Made by a program: the position numbers and the translations under genes. Shown piece after piece: positions 57,033 to 64,000 of a stretch of DNA of 64,000 nt. This DNA comes from Agromyces flavus (lineage in GTDB: Bacteria > Actinomycetota > Actinomycetes > Actinomycetales > Microbacteriaceae): contig NZ_LT629755.1 in the NCBI RefSeq assembly GCF_900104685.1, positions 3,100,001 to 3,164,000 on the forward strand, read 5' to 3'. Under the pieces are notes generated by a model. That model was not told where the DNA came from. It saw only the letters and a program-made list of their open reading frames with translations, and did not search any database. The first letter of the stretch is position 1. The number at the start of each line of letters is the position of its first letter.

Positions 57033-57176
57033 GTCGACGCACCCCCGATCTCGACGGAGTGACTGCGGTCAGTCTACGAAGGCGATGCCGCGCCTCCATC
57101 GGGGCATGCCCCGAGTCCGGGTGGGGCGGGCCACGTGACTTGTCGAATCGCCCGAGGCCGCGACTCGCTGACGGGC

Positions 57177-58157
57177 TCAGCCACCCGACTGCACCCACCC
57201 TCCATCGGGCAGGATCGGTCCGAACACCACCTCGAGCTCGGCACCGTCCGAGGCGGTCAGTGTGGCGTAGGACGTGTCATCCCGCAGCATCATCGCCTGG
57301 TCCCTGGGGTCGCCCTGCGCCCATACCGCTCGCGCTTGCTCCGGGCTCAACATGAAGCAGTCGACCCCCGGTCCGGCCCCGGTGCTGTAATGGAACCCTG
57401 CCCCTAGCCCTGACTCTGCCCCGTTGCCGCCAAGCGTGAAGGTTTGTTCGGTTCCCCGGAGGAGCGCCTGTAGGTCCGGTGGGAGACGGTCGAGGATCGC
57501 GCCCACGTCGCCGATCGCGCCCACGCGGCCGGCCTCGTCGGTGCGGCAGAGGGCATACTTCGACGGCCGGTACTCGTCGGGAGCCGGGTCGAACCACATA
57601 TCCAGCGGTACGTCGTCCCGGTCGACGAGGAAGGTACGCGGCTCAATGACGCCGGTGCGAACGAGCTGCAGCCCGCTCGGGGTGAGGCTTTGCACGAGGA
57701 TGCCCTGCAAAGGGTCCCCTCCCTCACGAAGCGAGGCGTGCGAATCCGGGTACCACACCACTCGGCCGTCGTCGTAGACGTAGACCCAGCCGACATGGAG
57801 CTTGCTCCACCCGGCGACGATCTCGGCTTCGTCGACCGGACGCGAGAATCCGCTGGATTCACCGAACTGTTCGGATCACTGATCGGGATCCAACGACGAA
57901 CCGGCGAACATCGCGAATGCGCCAGCCGAGATCGCGAGCGCTGACGCGGCGATGAGATATGCGCCCCGCCGTCGGCGGGCGCGGTTCCTGGCTTCCTTGA
58001 TGAGCACCTCGACGGGCTCGCGCCTCGCGGACTCGTCGATCACGGACCGAGCTGAGGCAGTATCGCGGAGTCTCGCGTCACCAGGCTCGTGCGATTCAGC
58101 CTCGTCGAACTCGGACGGGGCGGGGGCTGGCTTACGAAGCGGAGTCGTGACGACCAT
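57177..58157 (-). pseudogene. membrane-anchored protein split by an in-frame TGA
   Basis: ATG 58157 (AAGGTG upstream) encodes a 93-aa N-terminal part: a cytoplasmic stretch and one transmembrane helix (GAYLIAASALAISAGAFAMFAGS). It stops at TGA 57878-57876, but the same frame continues without further stops for 232 codons as a soluble domain (VGWVYVYDDGRVVWYPDSHAS; later FHYSTGAGPGVDCFMLSPEQA) to 57177. No ribosome site or early start exists after the TGA; the first possible GTG is 39 codons in. A nonsense mutation in one anchored, externally facing protein is the simplest reading. Family unknown. Confidence 0.6.
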
Positions 58158-58160
58158 CAG

Positions 58161-58197
58161 TATCACCTTCGACCTTGGTGATATTATTACTATCACC
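58161..58197. promoter_or_regulatory. three-part palindromic operator
   Basis: TATCACC-N9-GGTGATA-N7-TATCACC: an exact heptamer in alternating orientation three times, in an AT-rich stretch directly upstream of the split anchored gene. Typical of GntR- or PadR-type binding sites; no such regulator gene is in the window. Confidence 0.6.
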
Positions 58198-58222
58198 ATC
58201 CCTTCCTGTCAAGCAGAACTCG

Positions 58223-58610
58223 CCATGCGCCCGGCCGCGACGATCGACGAGCTGCAACTCGTCCTGGACGGCTTCCGCGACTACTACAACCACCAGCGGC
58301 CGCACCGGGCCATCAACCGGCGCACCCCCGCGTTCGCATACGGCCTGATCCCGAAAGCGTCGCCGACCGCGCCAGACGACCCGAACCTGTGGCGGGTCCG
58401 CTACGACCGTGTCGACCCCGGCGGGAAAGTCTCACTCCGCTACGCGAACCGGATGCTCACCTGGGCATCGGAAGACCCCACGCCGGCACCGACGTCATCC
58501 TGCTCGTCCACAACACGAACGTCACCGTCATCGACCCCGACGGCACCGTGCTCAGCGAACACCGAATCGACCCGGAACGGACCTACCAACCAGCAACGAA
58601 AAACGGCTGA
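58223..58610 (+). pseudogene. IS481 family transposase, truncated and frameshifted
   Basis: Frame one reads ATIDELQLVLDGFRDYYNHQRPHRAINRRTPAFAY and on to GKVSLRYANRM, the rve/IS481 integrase C-terminal core with the YNHQRPH signature. Near 58456 the reading must change frame (apparent loss of one base) to continue as HLGIGRPHAGTDVILLVHNTNVTVIDPDGTVL and PERTYQ, the usual IS481 C-terminus. The N-terminal HTH and the DDE Asp residues are absent, so it cannot be active. Confidence 0.75.
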
Positions 58611-58636
58611 ACCCGCGTCATCCGCGGGTTCAGCCG
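58604..58636 (+). terminator. hairpin at the end of the IS remnant
   Basis: CGGCTGAACCCGCG (58604-58617) and CGCGGGTTCAGCCG (58623-58636) form a perfect 14-bp stem with loop TCATC, containing the transposase stop codon. Likely the element's own terminator. Confidence 0.65.
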
Positions 58637-58663
58637 TTCACGATGTCCTGAGACATCACACAG

Positions 58664-58734
58664 AGCCGATGACGGGAATCGAACCCGCGCTGTCTGCTTG
58701 GGAAGCAGAAGTTCTACCATTGAACTACATCGGC
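58664..58734 (-). tRNA. tRNA-Gly (anticodon CCC)
   Basis: On the reverse strand the 71-nt sequence folds as a cloverleaf: acceptor GCCGATG/CATCGGC, anticodon stem TCTGC/GCAGA with loop TTCCCAA (anticodon CCC), T arm GCGGG-TTCGATT-CCCGT, discriminator T. CCA is not encoded. A degraded IS lies 3 bases from its 3' end, a common insertion position. Confidence 0.92.
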
Positions 58735-58888
58735 GTGCGGCATCCGTGGATGCAGCGATGACCATCGTAGCAAGGCGCGGGGGTCGATACGGGACCGCCG
58801 GGATGCGCGGCAGGATCTGGCCGGTTGAGGCGCGCCCGCGACATCCGCCCCCCGTAACACCCACCCGCAACAGCTGAAGCCGCGTCGG

Positions 58889-58894
58889 TAGGCT
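58889..58894 (+). promoter_or_regulatory. -10 element for a leaderless start
   Basis: TAGGCT ends 6 bases before GTG 58901; no ribosome site is present. Confidence 0.55.
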
Positions 58895-58900
58895 GGCACC

Positions 58901-59506
58901 GTGCTTCTCTCGGATCGCGACATCAGGGCCGAACTCGATCGCGAGCGCGTCAAGCTCGAGCCGTACGATCCGTCGATGGTCCAGCCGTCGTCGATCGACG
59001 TGCGCCTCGACCGGTACTTCCGGCTGTTCGACAACCACAAGTACCCGTTCATCGATCCGGCCGAGCACCAGCCCGAGCTGACGCACCTCATCGACGTGCG
59101 GCCCGACGAGCCGTTCATCCTGCACCCGGGGGAGTTCGTGCTCGCGTCGACGTTCGAGGCGGTCACGCTGCCCGACGACATCGCCGCGCGCCTCGAGGGC
59201 AAGAGCTCGCTCGGCCGGCTCGGGCTGCTGACGCACTCGACGGCGGGGTTCATAGACCCCGGCTTCACCGGGCACGTCACGCTCGAGCTCAGCAACGTCG
59301 CGACCCTGCCGATCAAGCTCTGGCCGGGCATGAAGATCGGGCAACTCTGCTTCTTCCGCCTGTCGTCGCCGAGCGAACGGCCGTACGGGTCGCCGGCCTA
59401 CTCGTCGCGGTACCAGGGGCAGCGCGGGCCGACCGCGTCGCGCTCGTTCCAGAACTTCAGCAGGGCCGATGTCGGCGTGACCGACGCCGGGTCGACCGGA
59501 GGGTGA
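58901..59506 (+). CDS. dcd: dCTP deaminase
   Basis: 201 aa, matching Dcd in length and sequence: [64 protein letters not shown] with the catalytic Glu in the last segment, and [12 protein letters not shown]. It deaminates dCTP to dUTP (or dUMP in bifunctional actinobacterial forms) for thymidylate synthesis; homotrimer in the cytosol. Leaderless start. Confidence 0.95.
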   Translation: MLLSDRDIRAELDRERVKLEPYDPSMVQPSSIDVRLDRYFRLFDNHKYPFIDPAEHQPELTHLIDVRPDEPFILHPGEFVLASTFEAVTLPDDIAARLEGKSSLGRLGLLTHSTAGFIDPGFTGHVTLELSNVATLPIKLWPGMKIGQLCFFRLSSPSERPYGSPAYSSRYQGQRGPTASRSFQNFSRADVGVTDAGSTGG

Positions 59507-59559
59507 GCTAGGGCGGCGGATGTCGCGGTGTGGCGCACCGACGAGACAAGGAGCGCGAC

Positions 59560-60062
59560 GTGAGTATGGACGCGGCGGTGCGCGCTCGCGCGCCTGCGGG
59601 TGGCGGCGGTCGGGGCGACGGCGTTCCTCGGGCTCTACGCCGTGCATCGCGTGCCGCAGGGGCCGGCCGCGGGACCGGTGCGCCGGCAGCCGACCTCGCC
59701 GCGTGGATCACCGACCACCGCGTGCTCCTGCTCGCGGGTGAGCTCGCGCTCGGCGTCGCGCTCCTCGCCGTCATTGTGGTCTCCGCGCCGCTCGTCGTCG
59801 TGATCCGTGGCGACGGCAACGTCGTGACGGCCGTCGCGTTCAGCCTGGTCTTAGCCGCGTTCATTGGAATGTGCCTCAGCTCGCTCACACCCCAGACGGC
59901 GCTGTTCGCCGCCGAACCGGCAGACGACACCCGGCTCGCCGTCCTCGACTCGCTTCAGCCGCGGGTGCGGACGTGCTGACGGGTGCCGCGCTCGCTGAGC
60001 GCGCCGTCGCGTTCTGGCGGAGCGCAGCCGCCACGATGTGCGGCTCCGACTCGCCGAAGTGA
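59560..60062 (+). pseudogene. probably decayed small membrane-protein gene
   Basis: No single frame gives a convincing protein. One frame has a helix-like VAAVGATAFLGLYAVHRVPQG (from ~59600); a second frame carries ITDHRVLLLAGELALGVALLAVIVVSAPLVVVIRGDGNVVTAVAFSLVLAAFIGMCL (59705-59880); a third ends ADVLTGAALAERAVAFWRSAAATMCGSDSPK at 60062. The pieces join into one plausible multi-helix protein if two frameshifts are assumed. An intact 149-aa ORF (59530-59979) is the alternative. Confidence 0.4.
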
Positions 60063-60078
60063 GCCAAGGACGCGCCGG

Positions 60079-60084
60079 TAGGCT
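60079..60084 (+). promoter_or_regulatory. -10 element for a leaderless start
   Basis: TAGGCT ends 6 bases before ATG 60091; no ribosome site is present. Confidence 0.55.
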
Positions 60085-60090
60085 GCCTCC

Positions 60091-60969
60091 ATGCAGTCGG
60101 TCTCGGTCGTGATCCCGGCGTTCAACCCGGGGTCGTACCTGGCTGATGCCGTCGAATCGGCGGTGTCCCAGGTGCCCTTCCCGCTGGAGGTGCTCGTCAT
60201 CGATGACGGCTCGACCGAGCCGCTGATTGTTCCGAATCATCCGCTGGTCCGGGTCATCCGGCAAGAGAACGCCGGTGTCAGTGCAGCGCGCAATCGCGGC
60301 ATCCGTGAAGCCAGAGGCGACCTCGTGGCGTTCCTAGATGCCGACGACGTGTGGTACCCAGGCAAGCTCGCCGCGCAGATCGCACTGATGCGCCCTGAGA
60401 TCGGCCTCTGCTCCTGCAACTTCGACGTCATCGAACCCTCGGGTACGCGAGAGGGCTGGGGCGGCCATGGCGGTCATTACCGCCAATTGCTGCGAGGCAA
60501 CAGCATCCACACGTCGTGCGCGATCGCGCGTCGTTCGCTGCTGCTCGAGGTCGGAGGATTCGACGAAACGCTGACCCACAGTGAGGAGTGGGGGACCTGG
60601 CTGGACATCGCGCGCCGAAGCGGGCTGGATCACGCCGACGGAGTATTCGTCGGCTATCGCCTGCACGACCGCAATGCGAGCACCGACTACCGCCGTATGT
60701 GGTGCGGAGCGATGAAGGTGCTCTGGCGTCACCGGAGTACAGATGCGCTTAGAGGCGTCCGTCGTGCCGGACAGATCTACGGGCCACAGGCGTTCGATGC
60801 CTTCCGCTCGACTCGAAGGTCCGCCCATCTTCTCTGGGCGTGCGCGTTGTCGCCGGGGTTCGTGCTGCGTCAGGCTCGGCGGCGCTTGCCGAGCCATAAG
60901 CGACGCGCCGACCCCGCCGCGCGCTCTCGGGGCGACGGTGCCGGACCCGTGAGCGAGAGGAAGCCGTGA
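60091..60969 (+). CDS. glycosyltransferase family 2 (GT-A fold)
   Basis: 292 aa. The GT2 opening VSVVIPAFNPGSYLADAVESAVSQ is at residues 3-26, then VLVIDDGSTEPL, ENAGVSAARNRGI and the DxD motif FLDADDVWYPGKL. The acceptor side has SEEWGTWLDIARRSG. It transfers a nucleotide-activated sugar, probably in surface glycan synthesis, given the adjoining GT4. It overlaps the next gene by 4 bases. GC drops slightly compared with neighbours. Confidence 0.9.
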   Translation: MQSVSVVIPAFNPGSYLADAVESAVSQVPFPLEVLVIDDGSTEPLIVPNHPLVRVIRQENAGVSAARNRGIREARGDLVAFLDADDVWYPGKLAAQIALMRPEIGLCSCNFDVIEPSGTREGWGGHGGHYRQLLRGNSIHTSCAIARRSLLLEVGGFDETLTHSEEWGTWLDIARRSGLDHADGVFVGYRLHDRNASTDYRRMWCGAMKVLWRHRSTDALRGVRRAGQIYGPQAFDAFRSTRRSAHLLWACALSPGFVLRQARRRLPSHKRRADPAARSRGDGAGPVSERKP

Positions 60970-62048
60970 CTGAGATCGTCCTCGCCCACGACTATCTCGT
61001 ACAGGTCGGCGGGGCGGAACGCGTCGTCGCCGAGTGGGCGGCCGGATTCGGTGCGCGCGAGGTGGTGACGTTGGCGTATCGACCGGAATCCACCTACGAG
61101 GAGTTTCGCGGGCTCGACGTTCGCGCCACGATACCGTCGGCGCTCTCAGGCCAGGTCGAGCGGATGCTTCCGGCGCTGCCGGCCATCGCCGCACGGACGA
61201 CCGTCGCGGGCGGCGACGTGGCGCTCGTGTCGAGCAGCGGGTGGGCGCACCGGTTCCGCTTCGAGGTACCGCACGTCGTCTACGTGCACAGCCCCGCCAG
61301 ATGGCTGTACGCGGCAGAGGACTACCGGCTGCGGCTGAGCCCGTTGCGTCGCGCTGGGCTCACCCTCAGCACGCCGCTGCTGCGGGCCGGTGACGCCGAC
61401 GCAATGGCGCGGGCCGCCGCGATCGTCGCGAACTCCGAGGTCACGCGCACGCGCATCCACAGGGCCTACGGTCTCGAGTCGACCGTGATCCATCCGCCGG
61501 TCGAGCCCGTCTCGAGGGACGCCGCGCCGCCGTCCAGGGACCTGGGCCGGCCATTCGCGGTCGTCGTTGCGCGCGATCGCGGGTACAAGAACGTGCCACT
61601 CGCCGTCGAAGCGTCCCGCGAAGCCGGCCTCGAGATCGCCATCGTCGGCGCGGGATCCGAGTCGCTCGACGACCCCGAGCGTGGGGTGCACGGGCTCGGC
61701 CGCGTCAGCGATGCGGAGCTGCGCTGGGTCTATCAGCACGCCGAAGTGGTCGTCGGCGCCGGGCGCGAGGACTTCGGCCTCACAGTGCTCGAGGCCGCGC
61801 TCGAGGGCACGCCTGCGGCAGCGGTCGCGGCTGGGGGCTACCTCGAGACCGTACGTCCCGGTGTGAGCGGTGCGCATGCGACATCCGGCACCGCTGCCGA
61901 CCTTGCGCGAGCGATCACGCTTGCGCGGGCGATCGATCCGGAGTCGACGCGGGAATGGGGGCGTGAATTCCGGCGGGATGCTCACGTCGCCCGCCTGACC
62001 GCGGTGATCGAATGGGCGGAGCGCGGAGCGAGCGGACCGCGCCCATGA
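60966..62048 (+). CDS. glycosyltransferase family 4 (GT-B fold)
   Basis: 360 aa. N-terminal ALAHDYLVQVGGAERV-type segment (IVLAHDYLVQVGGAERVVAEW), acceptor loop VVYVHSPARWLYAAEDYRL, and C-terminal donor motif GREDFGLTVLEAALEGTPAAAVAAGGYLETV with the E-x7-E pattern. This branch (WbaZ/mannosyltransferase-like) often adds mannose or rhamnose to lipid-linked glycans. GTG 60966 overlaps the GT2 stop by 4 bases, so the two act in one pathway. Confidence 0.9.
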   Translation: MTEIVLAHDYLVQVGGAERVVAEWAAGFGAREVVTLAYRPESTYEEFRGLDVRATIPSALSGQVERMLPALPAIAARTTVAGGDVALVSSSGWAHRFRFEVPHVVYVHSPARWLYAAEDYRLRLSPLRRAGLTLSTPLLRAGDADAMARAAAIVANSEVTRTRIHRAYGLESTVIHPPVEPVSRDAAPPSRDLGRPFAVVVARDRGYKNVPLAVEASREAGLEIAIVGAGSESLDDPERGVHGLGRVSDAELRWVYQHAEVVVGAGREDFGLTVLEAALEGTPAAAVAAGGYLETVRPGVSGAHATSGTAADLARAITLARAIDPESTREWGREFRRDAHVARLTAVIEWAERGASGPRP

Positions 62049-62066
62049 CGCAGACAGGGGAGTGGG

Positions 62067-62072
62067 TACTGT
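62067..62072 (+). promoter_or_regulatory. -10 element for a leaderless start
   Basis: TACTGT ends 6 bases before ATG 62079; no ribosome site is present. Confidence 0.55.
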
Positions 62073-62078
62073 AGCGGC

Positions 62079-62786
62079 ATGACGACTGACGCCGGGAAGC
62101 ACCGGCCGCGCTGGCGCCGGATTCTCGGCAGTTTCTGGGCCCAGTTGTTGCTTGCCTTCCTCGTCGCCGGGCTGCTGCTGACCTTCGTCGCGAAGCCGTA
62201 CGAGGTGCCGTCCGGGTCGATGCTGCAGACCCTCCAGGTCGGCGATCGCATCCTCGTCAATCGACTCGCGTACCTTGCAACCGAGCCGACCACGGGCGAC
62301 ATCGTGGTGTTCGATGCGGACCGCACGTGGGAGGTGTCCGGCGCAACGCCGGCCGAGCCGATCCGCACGGCGCTGCGCTGGATCGGCGAGGTGACCGGAT
62401 TCGGCCCCTCTGGACCGCACACGCTCGTGAAGCGGGTCATCGGATCGCCAGGCCAAAGCGTCGCCTGCTGCGATGACGCTGGAAAGGTGCTCGTGGATGG
62501 CGTGCCCATCGACGAGCCTTATGTCTCCGATGACTTCCCGTTCGAGGCAGGGGTGCTCGACTGCGGCACGACCCCGCGGTCGTCCCGGTGCTTCGATGAG
62601 GTCGTTGTGCCCGCGGAGGCCTACCTCGTGCTCGGTGACGACCGCTCGGGTTCCCGCGATTCGGCCGCATCATGCCGATCCCCCGTGGCAGGTGCCGACT
62701 GTTGGCGCTGGGCGTCGGACACAGGCCTCGTGGGCAAGGCCGTCGCCATCATCTGGCCGATCCCACGATGGGCGGCACTCGGCTGA
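62079..62786 (+). CDS. lepB: signal peptidase I
   Basis: 235 aa, one N-terminal transmembrane helix (residues ~17-38). Catalytic Ser47 is in VPSGSMLQTLQVGDRILVNRL, Lys118 in TLVKRVIGSPGQ, and the box-E motif GDDRSGSRDS is near 187-196. It removes signal peptides outside the membrane. It may be the general enzyme or one dedicated to the adjoining surface locus. Its own leaderless promoter separates it from the glycosyltransferases. Confidence 0.92.
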   Translation: MTTDAGKHRPRWRRILGSFWAQLLLAFLVAGLLLTFVAKPYEVPSGSMLQTLQVGDRILVNRLAYLATEPTTGDIVVFDADRTWEVSGATPAEPIRTALRWIGEVTGFGPSGPHTLVKRVIGSPGQSVACCDDAGKVLVDGVPIDEPYVSDDFPFEAGVLDCGTTPRSSRCFDEVVVPAEAYLVLGDDRSGSRDSAASCRSPVAGADCWRWASDTGLVGKAVAIIWPIPRWAALG

Positions 62787-62921
62787 GCATCGATCGCCGA
62801 GCGGGGGGCCATCGGCGTCGCATCCGGCAACGGCACCCGAGTGACGGTGTAGTAGTTTGGACTGGTTATCGCACATCGGTTCAGGCCGGGGAGCGGCGCC
62901 GACGCGCGAGAGGATGAACGC

Positions 62922-63044
62922 ATGGACGTCCGCGAATACTCGGGCGGCACTCGATCGAAGCGGCCTGAGCGGGCGCGGTCCGGCGCCCGGGGATGTGGTC
63001 GCGCGAGGGTGAGCTCGGGCGTCTGGCGCGGGACGATACGTTGA
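62922..63044 (+). CDS. possible 40-aa basic peptide gene
   Basis: ATG 62922 follows GAGAGGA at ideal spacing; the 40-codon frame ends in TGA two bases before GTG 63047. The peptide (MDVREYSGGTRSKRPERARS...) is Arg/Gly/Ser-rich with one Cys. The ribosome site and coupling are good, but the composition is like non-coding frames of GC-rich DNA. It may be a leader or a precursor peptide. Confidence 0.3.
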   Translation: MDVREYSGGTRSKRPERARSGARGCGRARVSSGVWRGTIR

Positions 63045-63046
63045 AC

Positions 63047-64000
63047 GTGACCGATCCCGCACTCGCCCAACACCTCGATGTCGCGGCGATCGGTGCGAAG
63101 GTGCGTATCGAGTTCGCACCGGATGTGCCGGAACCGACGCGACAACGCGTCCACGATGCGTGGGCGGGCGCGATTGCGGAGGATGGGGTCGCCGACGCGG
63201 TCGTCCGCGTCGACACGCACGGGGCGATCGAATCGATGCTCGAGCAGCTCTCGGTACGCGTGACGGTTGCAGCCCTCGAACGCAAGCGGGGCGAGCTGAT
63301 CATGATGCATGCCGCCGGAGTCGCGATGGATGACGGCCGCGTCGTCGCGTTCGTCGGCCCATCCGGGCGGGGCAAGACGACGCTGAGCGCGGCGCTCGGA
63401 GCTCACTTCGGCTACGTCTCGGACGAGACCGTCGGCGTCGACCCGGACCTCGGCGTGTGGGCCTACCGCAAACCACTCTCGTTGGTTCGGTCGAGCGGTC
63501 CCAAGGAACAGGTCTCTCCTCGCCGTGCCGGGTTGCTGGAGCTACCGGATCGCCGACTGCGACTCGCCGCGCTCGTGCTGCTCGATCGCCGACCCGACGT
63601 GACCGACCCGGTCGCGTCGCGTGTTCCACTGATCGAGGCGATCACGGAGCTGGTTCCCCAGCTTAGCTTCCTGAACGATTTCGATGCGCCGTTGCAGCGG
63701 CTCGCGGAGCTCTTCGACGCCGTTGGAGGCGTATGGCGCGTCACCTATGGCGAGGCCGCCTCGCTGATCCCGATGGTCCCGGAACTCGCGCGCGCAGTCC
63801 CTGGAGTCGTCGGCGCGTGGCGATCGCTCACGACGGCCCACGGCGGAGCGACTGAGTTCCGGTGGGGTGACCTTTCGGACGCCATCGCCGCCGACGGATC
63901 CGTCGCGGTGATGAGTGAGGGTGTCTTCCGCGTCCTCACCGGAATCGCTCCGACGATCTGGCTCGGGATCGGCACGGGCTTGTCCATGGAGCAGCTGGTG
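63047..64000 (+). CDS. HprK-like ATPase with PqqD-like tail, cut by the window end
   Basis: 318 codons without a stop. Residues 85-200 resemble HPr-kinase-like P-loop proteins: MMHAAGVAMDDGRVVAFVGPSGRGKTTLSAALG with Walker A at 104-111, then VSDETVGVD as a likely metal/base region. The last ~35 residues (VAVMSEGVFRVLTGIAPTIWLGIGTGLSMEQLV) look like the start of a PqqD-type domain. Such proteins occur in exopolysaccharide and RiPP (lasso-type) loci. GTG 63047 is chosen as the first in-frame start after the small ORF; TTG 63041 is possible. Confidence 0.7.
   Translation, partial: MTDPALAQHLDVAAIGAKVRIEFAPDVPEPTRQRVHDAWAGAIAEDGVADAVVRVDTHGAIESMLEQLSVRVTVAALERKRGELIMMHAAGVAMDDGRVVAFVGPSGRGKTTLSAALGAHFGYVSDETVGVDPDLGVWAYRKPLSLVRSSGPKEQVSPRRAGLLELPDRRLRLAALVLLDRRPDVTDPVASRVPLIEAITELVPQLSFLNDFDAPLQRLAELFDAVGGVWRVTYGEAASLIPMVPELARAVPGVVGAWRSLTTAHGGATEFRWGDLSDAIAADGSVAVMSEGVFRVLTGIAPTIWLGIGTGLSMEQLV

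Larger units (their letters stand above)
58223..58660 (+). mobile_element. IS481-type insertion sequence remnant
   Basis: Only the 3' part of an IS481-family element remains: the end of the transposase gene, a hairpin, and a possible right terminal repeat (58635-58660, beginning GTTCACGATGTCCTGAGACA). The left end and most of the transposase are missing. The right end lies 3 bases from the tRNA-Gly gene. Confidence 0.65.

Noticed and set aside
57876..57878. TGA read as selenocysteine or by programmed readthrough
   Set aside because: No selenocysteine insertion hairpin is evident after the codon, no Sec genes are in the window, and the flanking residues resemble no selenoprotein active site. 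A nonsense mutation is simpler.

Overview
The window is a GC-rich, densely packed chromosomal segment. Family content and codon use (GTG starts, C/G third positions, frequent GCATCC/GGATGC words) point to a high-GC actinobacterium, most likely of the Microbacteriaceae (Agromyces/Microbacterium type). That placement is inferred from style and gene content; there is no marker gene to prove it. It carries about 60 protein genes, one tRNA, one degraded insertion sequence, and many well-formed palindromic operators.

Layout. 1-9.5 kb: the tail of a membrane protein, a DUF2252 protein, two overlapping PAP2 phosphatases, a SulP anion transporter, an SDR dehydrogenase, then a reverse-strand operon of amino-acid permease, membrane-anchored protein and M20 peptidase. 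9.7-15.1 kb: a PLDc_N/SHOCT membrane protein, an ECF-like sigma factor with a repeat-rich membrane partner, a UbiB-type kinase, and a CoA-disulfide-reductase/rhodanese fusion behind a CsoR/CstR-type operator pair. 15.1-21.7 kb: a LacI regulator diverges from an ABC amino-acid-type importer operon that also carries a Gfo/Idh/MocA dehydrogenase and a DAO-type FAD oxidoreductase; two identical LacI palindromes lie just downstream of a good promoter. 21.8-24 kb: a DHA2 drug exporter and its TetR regulator share a 43-bp operator. 24-28.2 kb: two flavohemoglobin-type proteins face each other, one translationally coupled to a DivIVA-like protein, the other divergent from an iron-sulfur-type regulator (COG2345 pattern).

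28.9-40.4 kb is a potassium island: a 27-aa ORF, kdpF, kdpA, kdpB, kdpC, kdpD, kdpE, a TrkH/KtrB channel and an APC-type permease, nearly all touching or overlapping. 40.4-53.1 kb is mixed: PRC-barrel protein, glycosyltransferase, GH2 beta-mannosidase, two MFS transporters, AhpD-like, PNPOx-like and amphi-Trp proteins, an alkyl sulfatase, and a secreted GH10 xylanase. 53.4-56.3 kb: a patatin-like lipase, then a thiolase (beta-ketoadipate type) with an IclR regulator and a PcaR-like operator. 57.2-58.7 kb is a decayed patch: a membrane-anchored gene split by an in-frame TGA and a truncated, frameshifted IS481 transposase lying against tRNA-Gly(CCC). 58.9-64 kb: dcd, a probably decayed gene, two glycosyltransferases, signal peptidase I and, running off the end, an HprK-like ATPase with a PqqD-like tail, which suggests a surface-polysaccharide or RiPP-type locus continuing beyond the window.

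A window-wide theme is leaderless transcription. At least ten genes have a TANNNT hexamer ending 6-8 bases before an ATG or GTG, with no Shine-Dalgarno sequence, so transcript start and start codon should coincide.
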